This document shows positions 31,381-41,399 of a stretch of 64,000 nucleotides of DNA, piece by piece. The first letter of the stretch is position 1. Each line of letters starts with the position of its first letter. Made by a program: the position numbers and the translations under genes. The notes under the pieces are model-generated. The model worked only from the letters and a program-made list of their open reading frames with translations, was not told the origin of the DNA and did not search any database. Origin of the DNA: Micromonospora lupini (lineage in GTDB: Bacteria > Actinomycetota > Actinomycetes > Mycobacteriales > Micromonosporaceae); NCBI RefSeq assembly GCF_026342015.1, contig NZ_JAPENL010000002.1, positions 563,001-627,000 on the forward strand. The letters are read 5' to 3'.

Positions 31381-31824
31381 TTACAGCTCGGTGGCGGAGC
31401 CACCGGCGGCAGCGATCTTCTCCTTGGCCGACGCGCTGAACGCGTGCGCCGACACCTGGAGCGCCACCCCGCCGAGGTCCCCGGTGCCGAGGACCTTGAC
31501 CGGCTGGCCCTTGCGGACCGCGCCGGCCTCGACCAGCTCGAGCGGGCCAACCTGGCCACCGTTCGGGAACAGCTCGGCGAGCCGGTCCAGGTTGACCACC
31601 TGGAAGACCACCTTGAACTTGTTCTTGAAGCCCTTCATCTTCGGCAGGCGCATGTGGATGGGCATCTGCCCACCCTCGAACGCCGCCGAGATGTTCTTGC
31701 GGGCCTTGGAGCCCTTCGTACCGCGACCAGCGGTCTTGCCCTTGGAACCCTCACCGCGACCCACACGGGTCTTCGCGGTCTTGGAACCGGGCGCCGGGCG
31801 CAGGTGGTGCACCTTGATCGTCAT
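31381..31824 (-). CDS. rplO: 50S ribosomal protein L15
   Basis: Late-assembly protein of the large subunit. The 147 residues start [20 protein letters not shown] with the typical [20 protein letters not shown] glycine/lysine segment, then [13 protein letters not shown] and a C-terminal globular part. The start overlaps the rpmD stop by one base (TAATG). Confidence 0.98.
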   Translation of the reverse strand: MTIKVHHLRPAPGSKTAKTRVGRGEGSKGKTAGRGTKGSKARKNISAAFEGGQMPIHMRLPKMKGFKNKFKVVFQVVNLDRLAELFPNGGQVGPLELVEAGAVRKGQPVKVLGTGDLGGVALQVSAHAFSASAKEKIAAAGGSATEL

Positions 31825-32006
31825 TACTCGACCTCCTCGACCTTCACGAGGTGGCTCACAGTGAAGATCATGCCGCGGATCTCGGGCCGGTCCTCCTTGA
31901 CCACCACGTCGTTGATCCGCTTGAGACCGAGCGAACGCAGCGACTCACGCTGGTTGTGCTTGGTCCCGATACCGGACCGGAGCTGGGTGACCTTCAGGCG
32001 TGCCAT
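31824..32006 (-). CDS. rpmD: 50S ribosomal protein L30
   Basis: A 60-residue protein ([40 protein letters not shown]). Full length for bacterial L30. It overlaps both neighbours by one base, in the order rpsE-rpmD-rplO. Confidence 0.97.
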   Translation of the reverse strand: MARLKVTQLRSGIGTKHNQRESLRSLGLKRINDVVVKEDRPEIRGMIFTVSHLVKVEEVE

Positions 32007-32620
32007 CAGCGCGCCACCCCCGCACGCGACGCCAGCATGGCGGCCGGCGCGACGTCCTCCACCGGCAGGCCACGACGCGCCGCGACCTGCTCGGGGGACT
32101 CAAGCCCCTTCAGGGCCGCCACGGTGGCGTGCACGATGTTGATCGGGTTCGACGAGCCGAGGCTCTTGGAGAGCACGTCGTGGATCCCGGCGCACTCAAG
32201 CACGGCGCGCACCGGACCACCGGCGATGACACCCGTACCGGCCGAGGCCGGCTTGAGCAGCACGACGCCAGCGGCGTCCTCACCCGTCACCGGGTGCGGG
32301 ATCGACTGACCGATCCGCGGAACCTTGAAGAAGTGCTTCTTGGCCTCCTCGACACCCTTGGCGATGGCCGCGGGCACCTCCTTGGCCTTTCCGTAGCCCA
32401 CGCCGACCGTGCCGTCGCCGTCGCCCACGATCACCAGGGCGGTGAAGCTGAAGCGACGACCACCCTTCACGACCTTGGCGACGCGGTTGATCGCGACGAC
32501 CCGCTCAAGGTGCGGGGTCTTCTCGACGGGCGCGTTTCCGCGGCCGCCCTCACGGCGGTTGTCGCGGCGACCACCCTCGTTGCCACCGGACCCGCCGCCA
32601 CGGCGCTGTTGACCTGGCAT
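32006..32620 (-). CDS. rpsE: 30S ribosomal protein S5
   Basis: Small-subunit protein important for decoding fidelity. The double-stranded-RNA-binding part begins near residue 38 ([40 protein letters not shown]). The first 37 residues are a Gly/Arg-rich low-complexity extension ([20 protein letters not shown]), a feature of actinobacterial S5. Length 204. It follows rplR by 33 bases. Confidence 0.97.
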   Translation of the reverse strand: MPGQQRRGGGSGGNEGGRRDNRREGGRGNAPVEKTPHLERVVAINRVAKVVKGGRRFSFTALVIVGDGDGTVGVGYGKAKEVPAAIAKGVEEAKKHFFKVPRIGQSIPHPVTGEDAAGVVLLKPASAGTGVIAGGPVRAVLECAGIHDVLSKSLGSSNPINIVHATVAALKGLESPEQVAARRGLPVEDVAPAAMLASRAGVAR

Positions 32621-32653
32621 CAGCAGCCTTCCTTATCTCTCGTGACGGGGTTG

Positions 32654-33043
32654 TTAGAACTCGAGCCCGGCTTCGCGGGCGGCGTCGGCAAGCGCGGCGA
32701 CTCGCCCCGCGTACCGGTTGCCACCGCGGTCGAAGACGACCTTGGAGACGCCGGCGGCCTTGGCCCGCTCGGCGAGCAGGGCGCCCACCTTGCCGGCGAG
32801 GGCGCTCTTGTCGCCCTCCGTACCGCGCAGCGAGGAGTCCAGGGTCGACGCCGACGCCAGGGTGTGGCCCTTGGTGTCGTCGACGATCTGGGCAACCATG
32901 TGCCGCAGCGAACGGGTGACGACCAGGCGCGGACGCTCGGCCGTACCGCTGACGTTCTTGCGGACGCGGAAGTGCCGACGCGCACGCCCAACGGCGCGCT
33001 TGGCGGCGACGCCGCGGCGGCGCTTGAGCAGCGTGGCGCTCAC
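32654..33043 (-). CDS. rplR: 50S ribosomal protein L18
   Basis: 5S rRNA-binding protein, 129 residues. [40 protein letters not shown] and the [16 protein letters not shown] end identify it. It overlaps the 3' end of rplF by four bases (ATGA-type). Confidence 0.98.
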   Translation of the reverse strand: MSATLLKRRRGVAAKRAVGRARRHFRVRKNVSGTAERPRLVVTRSLRHMVAQIVDDTKGHTLASASTLDSSLRGTEGDKSALAGKVGALLAERAKAAGVSKVVFDRGGNRYAGRVAALADAAREAGLEF

Positions 33044-33582
33044 TTCTTACCTGCCTTTCCAGCCTTGCGGCGGATGACCTCGCCCTGGTACTTGACGCCC
33101 TTGCCCTTGTAGGGCTCCGGCGGGCGGATCTTCCGGATGTTGGCGGCGACCTCACCGACCTGCTGCTTGTCGATGCCGGCCACGTGGAACAGGGTCGGCC
33201 GCTCCACCGTGAAGGTGATGCCCGCCGGCGCGGGAACGACCACCGGGTGCGAGAACCCGAGCGCGAACTCGAGGTCCGAACCCTTGGCGGTGACCCGGTA
33301 ACCGGTGCCGGCGATCTCCAGGCTCTTGCGGTAGCCCTCGGTCACGCCGACGATCATGTTGGCGACCAGGGTACGGCTCAGGCCGTGCAGCTCCTTGGCC
33401 TTGCGCTCGTCGTTCGGGCGGTTGACGTTCAGCTGCCCGTCCTCGGCCCGCTCGACCGTGATCGGCTCGGCGAGGGTGTGCTCGAGCTGGCCCTTGGGGC
33501 CCTTGACCTTGACGGTCTGCCCGTCGATCGTGATGTCGACGCCGGCTGGTACCGGGATCGACTTACGTCCAATTCGCGACAT
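33040..33582 (-). CDS. rplF: 50S ribosomal protein L6
   Basis: Two-domain 23S rRNA-binding protein near the factor-binding site. Starts [20 protein letters not shown]; the C-terminal domain has [20 protein letters not shown]. Length 180. The frame is open further upstream, but ATG 33582 matches the family. Order rpsH-rplF-rplR. Confidence 0.98.
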   Translation of the reverse strand: MSRIGRKSIPVPAGVDITIDGQTVKVKGPKGQLEHTLAEPITVERAEDGQLNVNRPNDERKAKELHGLSRTLVANMIVGVTEGYRKSLEIAGTGYRVTAKGSDLEFALGFSHPVVVPAPAGITFTVERPTLFHVAGIDKQQVGEVAANIRKIRPPEPYKGKGVKYQGEVIRRKAGKAGKK

Positions 33583-33598
33583 TTCTACCAGTCTCCCG

Positions 33599-34006
33599 TT
33601 ACCAGACGAAGGCGAGGACTTCCCCGCCAACACTCCGCTTGCGGGCCTGCCGGTCGGTCAGCAGCCCCTGGGACGTCGAAATGATCGCCACGCCCAGCCC
33701 ACCGAGCACCCGCGGGAGCCCGTCCGACTTGGCGTACACCCGGAGACCGGGCTTGGACACGCGCTTGATGCCGGCCAGGCTCCGCTCGCGGTTCTGGCCG
33801 TACTTCAGCTCGACGACCAGTCGCTTGCCGACGGCGCCCTCCTCGGGCTCCTCGACCGACCAGGTGGCGATGTAACCCTCGGCCTTCAGGACCTCGGCGA
33901 TGTTCGCCTTGATCTTGGAGTAGGGCATCTTCACCTGATCGTGGTACGCCTGGTTGGCGTTACGCAGACGCGTGAGCATGTCTGCGATCGGGTCGGTCAT
34001 CGTCAT
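33599..34006 (-). CDS. rpsH: 30S ribosomal protein S8
   Basis: Primary 16S rRNA-binding protein and, in some bacteria, repressor of the spc operon. [20 protein letters not shown] at the start and [20 protein letters not shown] at the end. Length 135 from ATG 34006; ATG 34000 is two codons later. No S8-binding leader was recognised upstream. Confidence 0.97.
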   Translation of the reverse strand: MTMTDPIADMLTRLRNANQAYHDQVKMPYSKIKANIAEVLKAEGYIATWSVEEPEEGAVGKRLVVELKYGQNRERSLAGIKRVSKPGLRVYAKSDGLPRVLGGLGVAIISTSQGLLTDRQARKRSVGGEVLAFVW

Positions 34007-34122
34007 GGATTTCGTCAGCCTTTCTCGCCGGGGTTCCCGGAGCATCAGCCCCGGGCCTACGGCGAAGAGCAATACCTAATCGGTGCAGGAGTTCCCGGCC
34101 GACGGCCGGGACGCGGTCGCCC

Positions 34123-34308
34123 TTACCAGGAAGCCTTGGACACGCCCGGCAGCTCACCGCGGTGAGCCATCTCCCGGATGCAGACCCGGCAGAGCCCGAA
34201 CTTGCGGTAGACCGCCTTCGGACGCCCGCACCGCTGGCAGCGGGTGTACGCGCGAACCGAGAACTTCGGCTTCGCGGCCGCCTTGATGATCAGCGCCTTC
34301 TTGGCCAT
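34123..34308 (-). CDS. rpsN: 30S ribosomal protein S14, type Z (zinc)
   Basis: Short 61-residue S14 with a complete zinc ribbon, two CxxC pairs in RCQRCGRPK and [17 protein letters not shown]. This is the zinc-dependent form (often called rpsZ); the longer zinc-free paralogue is not in the window. Located directly after rplE. Confidence 0.97.
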   Translation of the reverse strand: MAKKALIIKAAAKPKFSVRAYTRCQRCGRPKAVYRKFGLCRVCIREMAHRGELPGVSKASW

Positions 34309-34309
34309 C

Positions 34310-34876
34310 TCAGTTCTCCTTGAACGGGAAGCCCAGGAGCTTGAGCAGCGCCCGGCCCTCGTCGTCGGTCGTGGCGGTGGTGACCACCGTGATGTCCATG
34401 CCCCGCTGGCGATCGATCCGGTCCTGGTCGATCTCGTGGAACACGGACTGCTCGGTCAGACCGAACGTGTAGTTGCCGTGCCCGTCCAGCTTGCGCCCGT
34501 CCAGACCGCGGAAGTCGCGGATACGCGGCAACGCGATGGACAGCAGCCGGTCCAGGAACTCCCACATGCGGTCGCCGCGAAGGGTCACCTTCGCGCCGAT
34601 CGGCATGCCCTCGCGGAGCTTGAACTGCGCGATGGACTTGGTCGCCCGCCGCACCTGCGGCTTCTGGCCGGTGATCGTGGCGAGGTCGCGGACCGCGCCG
34701 TCGATCAGCTTGGCGTCGCGAGCTGCCTCGCCGACACCCATGTTGACGACGATCTTGACCAGCCGCGGCACCTGCATGGGGTTGCCGTAGCTGTTCTGCT
34801 CACGCAGCTGGGCCACGATCTCGTTGCGGTACCGCTCCTTGAGGCGCGGCAGGGTCTTTTCGGTAGCCGTGGTCAT
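34310..34876 (-). CDS. rplE: 50S ribosomal protein L5
   Basis: Binds 5S rRNA and contacts P-site t[43 protein letters not shown] and [20 protein letters not shown] are characteristic; 188 residues. ATG 34876 overlaps the rplX stop (TGATG) and has AAGG seven bases upstream; GTG 34879 is one codon earlier. Confidence 0.97.
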   Translation of the reverse strand: MTTATEKTLPRLKERYRNEIVAQLREQNSYGNPMQVPRLVKIVVNMGVGEAARDAKLIDGAVRDLATITGQKPQVRRATKSIAQFKLREGMPIGAKVTLRGDRMWEFLDRLLSIALPRIRDFRGLDGRKLDGHGNYTFGLTEQSVFHEIDQDRIDRQRGMDITVVTTATTDDEGRALLKLLGFPFKEN

Positions 34877-35196
34877 CACAGGTCCTTACCGGTGCTACGC
34901 GCGATGCGGACCTTCTGGCCGTTGTCGTCGATCCGGTAACCGACGCGGGTCGGCTTGCCGTCGGAGTCCAGGACCTGCACGTTCGAGACGTGGATCGGGG
35001 CCTCCTGAGTGACGATGCCGCCGGTCTTGGCGCCACGCTGGGTGGTGCTGATGCGGGTGTGCTTCTTGACCCGGTTCACGCCCTCGACCAGGACCTTGTC
35101 CTGCCGCGGGTAGGCCGCGATGACCTTGCCCTTGGCACCCTTGTCCTTGCCGGCGATGATGACGACCGTGTCGCCCTTCTTGACCTTCACGGTCAC
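34876..35196 (-). CDS. rplX: 50S ribosomal protein L24
   Basis: Assembly initiator of the large subunit with a KOW domain ([20 protein letters not shown]). Length 106 from GTG 35196, which overlaps the rplN stop (GTGA) and has GGAGG four bases upstream. The frame is open further upstream in rplN, but nothing there resembles L24. Confidence 0.96.
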   Translation of the reverse strand: MTVKVKKGDTVVIIAGKDKGAKGKVIAAYPRQDKVLVEGVNRVKKHTRISTTQRGAKTGGIVTQEAPIHVSNVQVLDSDGKPTRVGYRIDDNGQKVRIARSTGKDL

Positions 35197-35561
35197 AACA
35201 CCTCCGGCGCGAGGGAAATGATCTTCATGAACCGCTTGTCCCGCAGCTCCCGACCCACAGGGCCGAAGATGCGGGTACCGCGCGGGTCCCCGCCGTCCTT
35301 GATGATGACGGCGGCGTTCTCGTCGAAGCGGATGTACGAGCCGTCCGGCCGCCGCTTCTCCTTGGCCGTGCGAACGACGACAGCCTTGACGACGTCGCCC
35401 TTCTTCACACCGGCACCCGGGATCGCGTCCTTGACCGTGGCCACGATGACGTCGCCGATGCTCGCGTAGCGCCGACCGGAGCCACCGAGAACCCGGATGC
35501 ACAGGATCTCCCGAGCACCCGTGTTGTCGGCGACGCGCAGTCGCGACTCCTGCTGAATCAC
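35193..35561 (-). CDS. rplN: 50S ribosomal protein L14
   Basis: Intersubunit-bridge protein, 122 residues, [20 protein letters not shown] and [20 protein letters not shown]. First gene of the spc part, separated from rpsQ by a 101-base gap with no clear promoter, so it may be read through from the S10 operon. Confidence 0.98.
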   Translation of the reverse strand: MIQQESRLRVADNTGAREILCIRVLGGSGRRYASIGDVIVATVKDAIPGAGVKKGDVVKAVVVRTAKEKRRPDGSYIRFDENAAVIIKDGGDPRGTRIFGPVGRELRDKRFMKIISLAPEVL

Positions 35562-35662
35562 GTCTATCTCCTATGTCTGCCGGTTCTCCGGCCGCCGTCG
35601 CGGCCGGCCGGAGCCTGGCGGAACCTACGCCCGACGCATCGCCGGGCGAGCTCGAGCCTTCG

Positions 35663-35941
35663 CTACTTGGCCTTTTCCAGGATCTCCACGATCCGCCAAC
35701 GCTTGGTGGCGCTCAGCGGCCGGGTCTCCATGATGAGAACCCGGTCACCGGTGCCAGCGGCGTTCTGCTCGTCGTGCACCTTCAGCTTGGCCGTACGGCG
35801 CATGATCTTGCCGTACAGCGCGTGCCGAACCCGGTCCTCGACCTCGACGACGACGGTCTTGTCCATCTTGTCGCTGATCACCAGGCCCTCGCGGACCTTG
35901 CGGCGCGACCGCGCGGCGGCGGTGGCGGTCTCTTCGGTCAT
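35663..35941 (-). CDS. rpsQ: 30S ribosomal protein S17
   Basis: OB-fold 16S rRNA-binding protein, 92 residues, with [20 protein letters not shown] and [20 protein letters not shown]. Its ATG overlaps the rpmC stop (ATGA). Short Ala/Thr-rich N-terminal extension. Confidence 0.98.
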   Translation of the reverse strand: MTEETATAAARSRRKVREGLVISDKMDKTVVVEVEDRVRHALYGKIMRRTAKLKVHDEQNAAGTGDRVLIMETRPLSATKRWRIVEILEKAK

Positions 35942-36174
35942 GATGCAGTCACCTCAGTCGGCGCGGCCGAGAGCCCCAGCTCGCGCTCACGCATGATCGT
36001 GTAGATCCGGGCGATCTCCCGACGGATGACCTGCAACCGCCGGTTGTTGTCCAGCTGCCCGGTTGCGGCCTGCACGCGGAGGTTGAACAGCTCCGCCTTG
36101 GCCTCCCGCAGCTTCGTGACCAGCTCCTCTTCGGAGAGCTCACGCAGCTCGGTCGCCTTAACGCCCGCTGCCAT
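35938..36174 (-). CDS. rpmC: 50S ribosomal protein L29
   Basis: Two-helix protein at the tunnel exit, 78 residues: [20 protein letters not shown] and [20 protein letters not shown]. Overlaps rplP by one base and rpsQ by four. Confidence 0.97.
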   Translation of the reverse strand: MAAGVKATELRELSEEELVTKLREAKAELFNLRVQAATGQLDNNRRLQVIRREIARIYTIMRERELGLSAAPTEVTAS

Positions 36175-36599
36175 CAGGATTCACCCACTTCGCGCGTAAC
36201 AATGCGGCACTTCATCGGGAGCTTGTGAATCGCGCGACGCATGGCCTCTCGCGCGGTCTGCTCGTTGGGGAAGGACATCTCGAAGAGAACCCGCCCCGGC
36301 TTGACGTTGGCGACCCACCACTCGGGCGAACCCTTACCGGAACCCATCCGGGTCTCGGCAGGCTTCTTGGTGAGGGCCTGGTCCGGGAAGATCGTGATCC
36401 AGACCTTGCCACCACGCTTGATGTGGCGAGTCATCGCGATACGTGCCGACTCGATCTGCCGGTTCGTCACGTACGCCGGCTCGAGAGCCTGGATCCCGAA
36501 CTCGCCGAACACCACCCGGTTACCACCCTTGGACGCGCCACTGCGGTCCGGGTGGTGCGGCTTGCGGAAGCCCTTCGGGGGCTTGCGCGGCATCAGCAT
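36174..36599 (-). CDS. rplP: 50S ribosomal protein L16
   Basis: Helps organise the A-site side of the peptidyl transferase centre. [40 protein letters not shown] and [20 protein letters not shown]; 141 residues. ATG 36599 has GGAGGG seven bases upstream, within the rpsC end. Confidence 0.98.
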   Translation of the reverse strand: MLMPRKPPKGFRKPHHPDRSGASKGGNRVVFGEFGIQALEPAYVTNRQIESARIAMTRHIKRGGKVWITIFPDQALTKKPAETRMGSGKGSPEWWVANVKPGRVLFEMSFPNEQTAREAMRRAIHKLPMKCRIVTREVGES

Positions 36600-36602
36600 C
36601 TG

Positions 36603-37472
36603 TCAGCCCTCCTGCTGCGTTTCTGCCGGAGCAGCCGCGGCCGCGACAGCAGCGCTGTCGACCGGCTCGCCACTCGGCGTCTCGGCCTGCTGCGCGATGG
36701 TGGTCGCAGCAGCCCGGCCGGCCTCGGTGCCACCAGCGGTCGTGCCGGACGAACCGGACCGGCCACGGCGCGGACGCTCGGGACGGTCGCCACGCTCACC
36801 ACGACGCGGGCGCGACGGACCGGCCTCGGCCGGAGCCTCCCGGCCCGGGACGGCGTCGCCCTTGTAGATCCAGACCTTCACACCGATCCGGCCGAAGGTG
36901 GTACGGGCCTCGAAGAAGCCGTACTCGATGTTGGCCCGCAGCGTGTGCAGCGGAACCCGGCCCTCGCGGTAGAACTCGGTCCGGCTCATCTCGGCGCCGC
37001 CGAGGCGACCCGAGACCTGAACCCGGATGCCCTTGCAGACCGGGTTCTTCATGGCCGACTGCATGGCCTTGCGCATCGCCCGACGGAAGCTGACCCGGCT
37101 GGACAGCTGCTCGGCCACGCCCTGCGCGACGAGCTGAGCGTCCGACTCGGGGTTCTTCACCTCGATGATGTTCAGCTGGACCTGCTTGCCGGTGAGCTTC
37201 TCGAGCTCGCCGCGGATCCGGTCGGCCTCCGCACCCTTACGGCCGATGACGATGCCCGGCCGGGCGGTGTGGATGTCGACGCGGACGCGGTCGCGGGTGC
37301 GCTCGATGTCGACCTTGGAAATCCCGGCACGCTCGAGGCCCTTGGACATCATGCGGCGGATCTTGACATCCTCGCCGATGTAGTCCTTGTAGAGCTTGTC
37401 TGCGAACCAGCGGGACTTCCAGTCGGTCGAGATGCCGAGCCGGAACCCAGTGGGGTGAACCTTCTGACCCAT
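36603..37472 (-). CDS. rpsC: 30S ribosomal protein S3 with long C-terminal tail
   Basis: mRNA-entry-channel protein. The type II KH domain is at about residues 38-107 ([20 protein letters not shown]); the S3 C-terminal domain contains [20 protein letters not shown] and [24 protein letters not shown] sequence. The core ends near residue 215. The last 70 residues are an Arg/Gly/Ser then Ala/Gln/Glu-rich disordered tail ([18 protein letters not shown]), so the 289-residue protein is longer than E. coli S3 (233). Overlaps rplV by one base. Confidence 0.97.
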   Translation of the reverse strand: MGQKVHPTGFRLGISTDWKSRWFADKLYKDYIGEDVKIRRMMSKGLERAGISKVDIERTRDRVRVDIHTARPGIVIGRKGAEADRIRGELEKLTGKQVQLNIIEVKNPESDAQLVAQGVAEQLSSRVSFRRAMRKAMQSAMKNPVCKGIRVQVSGRLGGAEMSRTEFYREGRVPLHTLRANIEYGFFEARTTFGRIGVKVWIYKGDAVPGREAPAEAGPSRPRRGERGDRPERPRRGRSGSSGTTAGGTEAGRAAATTIAQQAETPSGEPVDSAAVAAAAAPAETQQEG

Positions 37473-37930
37473 TACTCGGCGTCCTCCGTCTTGCTCTGCG
37501 CTTCGGCCGGTGCGGCCTCCGTGGCCGGGGCGGCCTTCTTCGCCGCGGCCTTCCTCGGCGCTGCCGGCGCGACCGCCTCGACCGCCACGGTGATGTGGCA
37601 GGTGCGCTTGCGGATCCGGTACGCCCGACCCTGTGCCCGCGGCTGGAACCGCTTCATCGTCGGGCCCTCGTCCACGAACGCCTCGCTGACGAGCAGCGCG
37701 TCGGGGTCCAGCCGCTCGTTGTTCTCCGCGTTGGCGATCGCGCTAGCGAGCACCTTGTACACCTGCTCGCTCGCCGCCTGCGGCGCGAACTGCAGCACCG
37801 TGAGCGCCTCCTTCGCGGGCAGGCCGCGGACGAGGTTGACCACCCGGCGCGCCTTCATCGGCGAGATGCGCACGTGCCGCGCAACCGCCCGCGCGCCCGG
37901 AAGCACCGGAGCGTCGCCCTTTCCTGGCAT
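37472..37930 (-). CDS. rplV: 50S ribosomal protein L22
   Basis: Its beta-hairpin lines the exit tunnel. [40 protein letters not shown] and the hairpin region [20 protein letters not shown] are present. Core about 115 residues, followed by an Ala/Lys/Glu-rich tail to 152. Lies 41 bases after rpsS. Confidence 0.98.
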   Translation of the reverse strand: MPGKGDAPVLPGARAVARHVRISPMKARRVVNLVRGLPAKEALTVLQFAPQAASEQVYKVLASAIANAENNERLDPDALLVSEAFVDEGPTMKRFQPRAQGRAYRIRKRTCHITVAVEAVAPAAPRKAAAKKAAPATEAAPAEAQSKTEDAE

Positions 37931-37971
37931 CGCTGTAACCCCTTGTTCCCTCTATCCGTATGCCCGCGGCG

Positions 37972-38253
37972 TCAGCGCCGACGGCTCTTCCGGTCGTCCT
38001 TCTCGTGACCCTTGAACGTGCGGGTCAGCGCGAACTCGCCGAGCTTGTGCCCGACCATCGCCTCGGTCACGAACACCGGGACGTGCTTGCGTCCGTCGTG
38101 CACCGCGATCGTGTGCCCGAGCATCTCCGGGATGATCGTCGAGCGCCGCGACCAGGTCTTGATCACGTTCTTCGAGCCCTTGTCGTTCTGCACTTCCACC
38201 TTCTTGAGCAGGTGGTCGTCTACGAACGGGCCCTTCTTGAGGCTGCGAGGCAT
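37972..38253 (-). CDS. rpsS: 30S ribosomal protein S19
   Basis: Head protein that contacts S13 and the tRNA path; 93 residues, [40 protein letters not shown] and [20 protein letters not shown]. Between rplB and rplV, as expected. Confidence 0.99.
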   Translation of the reverse strand: MPRSLKKGPFVDDHLLKKVEVQNDKGSKNVIKTWSRRSTIIPEMLGHTIAVHDGRKHVPVFVTEAMVGHKLGEFALTRTFKGHEKDDRKSRRR

Positions 38254-38265
38254 GTCTTATCTCCC

Positions 38266-39105
38266 TCAGCCGCGCTTACGCGTGGCGTAGCGGCGGCGGA
38301 CGATCAGCTTGTCGCTCGGCTGGCCCTTACGGCGGGTGCGGCCCTCGGGCTTACCCTGCGGGTTGACCGGGTGGCGACCACCGGAGGTCTTACCCTCACC
38401 ACCACCGTGCGGGTGGTCGACCGGGTTCATGGCGACACCACGGACGGTCGGGCGCTTGCCCTTCCACCGCATACGGCCGGCCTTACCCCAGTTGATGTTC
38501 GACTGGTCGGCGTTGCCGATCTCGCCGACGCTCGCGCGGCAACGCACGTCCACCCGCCGGATCTCGCCGGACGGCATACGCAGGGTCGCGTACGCGCCCT
38601 CGCGGCCGAGCAGCTGGATGCCGACGCCCGCGGAACGGGCCAGCTTGGCCCCGCCGCCCGGACGCAGCTCCACGTTGTGGATCGTGGTACCGACCGGGAT
38701 GTTGCGCAGCGGCAGGTTGTTACCCGGCTTGATGTCGGCGCCCGGACCGGACTCGACGCGGTCGCCCTGCTTCATGTCCTTCGGCGCGATGATGTACCGC
38801 TTCTCGCCGTCGGCGTAGTGCAGCAGCGCGATGCGCGCCGTGCGGTTCGGGTCGTACTCGATGTGAGCGACCTTCGCCGGCACGCCGTCCTTGTCGACCC
38901 GCTTGAAGTCGATCAGACGGTACTGGCGCTTGTGACCGCCACCGTGGTGCCGCGTGGTGATCCGGCCGTGGGCGTTACGCCCGCCCTTCTTCGGCAGCGG
39001 AGCCAGAAGCGACTTCTCCGGCGTGGACCGGGTGATCTCGGCGAAGTCGGCGACGCTTGAGCCACGTCGGCCCGGCGTCGTCGGCTTGTACTTACGGATA
39101 GCCAT
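38266..39105 (-). CDS. rplB: 50S ribosomal protein L2
   Basis: Core protein at the peptidyl transferase region. [40 protein letters not shown] and the catalytically important [20 protein letters not shown] histidine loop are intact. Length 279, full. Confidence 0.99.
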   Translation of the reverse strand: MAIRKYKPTTPGRRGSSVADFAEITRSTPEKSLLAPLPKKGGRNAHGRITTRHHGGGHKRQYRLIDFKRVDKDGVPAKVAHIEYDPNRTARIALLHYADGEKRYIIAPKDMKQGDRVESGPGADIKPGNNLPLRNIPVGTTIHNVELRPGGGAKLARSAGVGIQLLGREGAYATLRMPSGEIRRVDVRCRASVGEIGNADQSNINWGKAGRMRWKGKRPTVRGVAMNPVDHPHGGGEGKTSGGRHPVNPQGKPEGRTRRKGQPSDKLIVRRRYATRKRG

Positions 39106-39117
39106 TGTCTACACCCC

Positions 39118-39420
39118 TCAGCTGACCGGGCCGCCGAAGGCCTCGATACGGTCACCGTCAGCCAGCTTCACGATCGCCCGCTTGGTCGCCTTGCGCTGAC
39201 CGAAGCCGGTCTTGGTGCGCTTGCGCTTACCCTGGCGGTTGAGCGTGTTGACCGTCAGGACGCGGACGTCGAAGATCTGCTGGATAGCGATCTTGATCTC
39301 GGTCTTGTTCGCGTCCGGGTGCACCAGGAAGGTGTACCAGTTCCGGTTCAGCTCGCTGTAGCTCTTCTCCGAGACGACCGGCGCCACGATGATGTCGCGC
39401 GGGTCGGCGATCGTGCTCAC
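39118..39420 (-). CDS. rplW: 50S ribosomal protein L23
   Basis: Docking site for trigger factor and SRP at the tunnel exit; 100 residues, [40 protein letters not shown] and [23 protein letters not shown] start overlapping the rplD stop (GTGA). Confidence 0.98.
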   Translation of the reverse strand: MSTIADPRDIIVAPVVSEKSYSELNRNWYTFLVHPDANKTEIKIAIQQIFDVRVLTVNTLNRQGKRKRTKTGFGQRKATKRAIVKLADGDRIEAFGGPVS

Positions 39421-40067
39421 TTGCCACCCTCCTCGGTGGTCTCGGCGGGCACGCCCAGGAACTCGTCCAGGGCGTCCTTGGTGAAGACCACGTCGTCGGC
39501 CACCAGCACGTCATACGTGTTCAGCTGGCCGGACTCGATCAGGTGCACCCGCGGCTCATTGCGCAGCGACACCCAGTTCAGCTCGTCGGTGCTGCTCAAC
39601 ACGACCAGGACCCGACGGGCCTCGGTGAGCTTGGTCAGCGTGGCCAGAGCGGCCTTGGTCGACGGCTTCTCGCCCGAGACGAACGCCTCGACGACGTGCA
39701 CCTGCCCGGCGCGGGCCCGGTCCGAGAGGGCACCCCGCAGCGCGGCGGCCTTCATCTTCTTCGGGGTCCGCTGGCTGTAGTCGCGCGGCACGGGACCGTG
39801 CACCACGCCACCGCCGGCGAACTGCGGCGCGCGGATCGAGCCCTGCCGGGCGCGACCGGTGCCCTTCTGCTTGTACGGCTTCTTGCCGCCACCGGCGACC
39901 TCGCCGCGGGTCTTGGCCTTGTGCGTGCCCTGTCGGGCCGCCGCGAGCTGGGCCACCACGACCTGGTGCATCAGCGCGACGTTGGCCTGCACGTCGAAGA
40001 TGTCCGCCGGCAGCTCGACCGAGCTGCTGGTGGTGCCTTCGACGGTGCGTACGTCAACGGTGGTCAC
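39417..40067 (-). CDS. rplD: 50S ribosomal protein L4
   Basis: Exit-tunnel protein, 216 residues. The tunnel loop with [24 protein letters not shown] sequence and [20 protein letters not shown] is intact. In E. coli L4 is the autoregulator of the S10 operon; whether that holds here is unknown. GTG start overlapping the rplC stop. Confidence 0.98.
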   Translation of the reverse strand: MTTVDVRTVEGTTSSSVELPADIFDVQANVALMHQVVVAQLAAARQGTHKAKTRGEVAGGGKKPYKQKGTGRARQGSIRAPQFAGGGVVHGPVPRDYSQRTPKKMKAAALRGALSDRARAGQVHVVEAFVSGEKPSTKAALATLTKLTEARRVLVVLSSTDELNWVSLRNEPRVHLIESGQLNTYDVLVADDVVFTKDALDEFLGVPAETTEEGGK

Positions 40068-40729
40068 TTGGCCGCACCGCCCTTCTTCACCTTGCTCTTG
40101 GCCGCGGTACGGACCAGAACCAACGCGCCCTTGGGGCCAGGAATGGCACCACGGACGAGCAGCAGGTTGTTCTCGGTGTCGACCGCCTGGACGGTGAGGT
40201 TCTGCACGGTGTAGCGCACGCCACCCATGCGGCCGGCCATCCGGGTGCCCTTGAAGACACGACCCGGGGTGGCGCAGGCGCCGATGGAACCGGGCGAGCG
40301 GTGCTTGCGCTCGACACCGTGGCTGGCGCGCAGACCGTGGAAGCCGTGCCGCTTCATCGGGCCGGCGTAGCCCTTGCCCTTGGTCTTGCCGGTGACGTCG
40401 ATCGTGAGGCCGGCCGGGAACTCCTCGACCGTGACCTCCTGGCCGAGCGAGTATTCCCCGGCGTCCGTGGTGCGCAGCTCGACGATGTGCCGGCGCGGCG
40501 CCACGTCCGCCTTCGCGTAGTGCCCGCTGACCGGCTTCTTCACCTTGCGCGGGTCGATCGTGCCGTACGCGAGCTGGACCGCGGAGTAACCGTCCTTCTC
40601 GGCGCTACGAACCTGGCTGATGACGCACGGGCCGGCCTCGACCACGGTCACGGGAACAACACGGTTGTTGTCCCAGACCTGGGTCATGCCGAGCTTGGCG
40701 CCCAGGATCCCCTTGACTTGCCTGTCCAT
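40064..40729 (-). CDS. rplC: 50S ribosomal protein L3
   Basis: Early assembly protein reaching the peptidyl transferase centre; 221 residues. [40 protein letters not shown] and [20 protein letters not shown] identify it. Eleven bases after rpsJ. Confidence 0.99.
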   Translation of the reverse strand: MDRQVKGILGAKLGMTQVWDNNRVVPVTVVEAGPCVISQVRSAEKDGYSAVQLAYGTIDPRKVKKPVSGHYAKADVAPRRHIVELRTTDAGEYSLGQEVTVEEFPAGLTIDVTGKTKGKGYAGPMKRHGFHGLRASHGVERKHRSPGSIGACATPGRVFKGTRMAGRMGGVRYTVQNLTVQAVDTENNLLLVRGAIPGPKGALVLVRTAAKSKVKKGGAAK

Positions 40730-40740
40730 TTGTCCGGTCC

Positions 40741-41049
40741 CTACAGCTTGATCTCGATGTCGACGCCAGCCGGCAGGTCGAGGCGCATGAGCGAGTCGAC
40801 CGTCTTCGGGGTCGGGTCGATGATGTCGATCAGCCGCTTGTGCGTGCGCATCTCGAAGTGCTCGCGCGAGTCCTTGTACTTGTGCGGCGAGCGGATAACG
40901 CAGAAACGGTTGATCTCCGTGGGCAGCGGCACCGGGCCCGCGACCTGCGCCCCGGTGCGCGTCACCGTCTCGACGATCTTCCGAGCCGAGGAGTCGACGA
41001 CCTCGTGGTCATAGGCCTTGAGCCGGATGCGGATCTTCTGTCCCGCCAT
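40741..41049 (-). CDS. rpsJ: 30S ribosomal protein S10
   Basis: Head protein that doubles as NusE, the partner of NusB in antitermination. [40 protein letters not shown] and [20 protein letters not shown]; 102 residues from ATG 41049. First gene of the S10 operon, preceded by about 300 bases of structured leader. Confidence 0.99.
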
Positions 41050-41127
41050 GGTGGCTTCTGTTCCTTCTCTCGATGCCGCTGTGTTGCGGGCGCCTGTACC
41101 GGCTGGCACAGGCCCACTTCGCCGACC

Positions 41128-41147
41128 CCCGCGGTCGGGCGTGTCGC
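41128..41147 (-). other. Leader 20-mer shared with the rpsL leader (rpsJ copy)
   Basis: Minus-strand GCGACACGCCCGACCGCGGG, 79 bases before the rpsJ start. An identical 20-mer lies at 45942-45961. Here CCGACC can pair with GGTCGG just downstream to form a small hairpin. Confidence 0.7.
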
Positions 41148-41245
41148 GCCCTCGGGCCGGGCTCCGCCCCGTGGTTCCGGAGTGGTGCTGACCGCGCGGT
41201 GGGTCAAGGCGCCGATCGCGTTACCGCGACCTGAACGCCGTGCGA

Positions 41246-41276
41246 GGGTGGTTGGCGACTGGGCCGCCAACCACCC
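41246..41276 (-). other. Hairpin in the rpsJ leader
   Basis: GGGTGGTTGGCG (41246-41257) and CGCCAACCACCC (41265-41276): perfect 12-bp stem, 7-base loop. It lies inside the leader made by the rpsJ promoter, so it could be a regulatory RNA structure or an attenuator. Confidence 0.6.
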
Positions 41277-41354
41277 CACGCTCGACTGTCTCGCCACCCG
41301 GAGGTTCAGCGAAAGCCGAACACAGGCGACGAACTGTCGTTACGCAACCTGACT

Positions 41355-41384
41355 AGTATGCCGCACGACCGGCGGCGGGTCTAA
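41355..41384 (-). promoter_or_regulatory. Promoter of the S10 operon
   Basis: Minus-strand TTAGAC (41379-41384), 18-base spacer, CATACT (41355-41360), immediately downstream of the tuf stop. Predicted start near 41348, leader about 300 bases. Confidence 0.45.
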
Positions 41385-41399
41385 TCGGGGTTACCTAGC

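Larger units (their letters stand above)
41050..41399. other. 350-base leader/intergenic region between tuf and rpsJ
   Basis: No gene is seen. It contains, in the direction of rpsJ transcription, the promoter at 41355-41384, a 12-bp hairpin at 41246-41276, and the 20-mer shared with the rpsL leader at 41128-41147. Confidence 0.6.
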
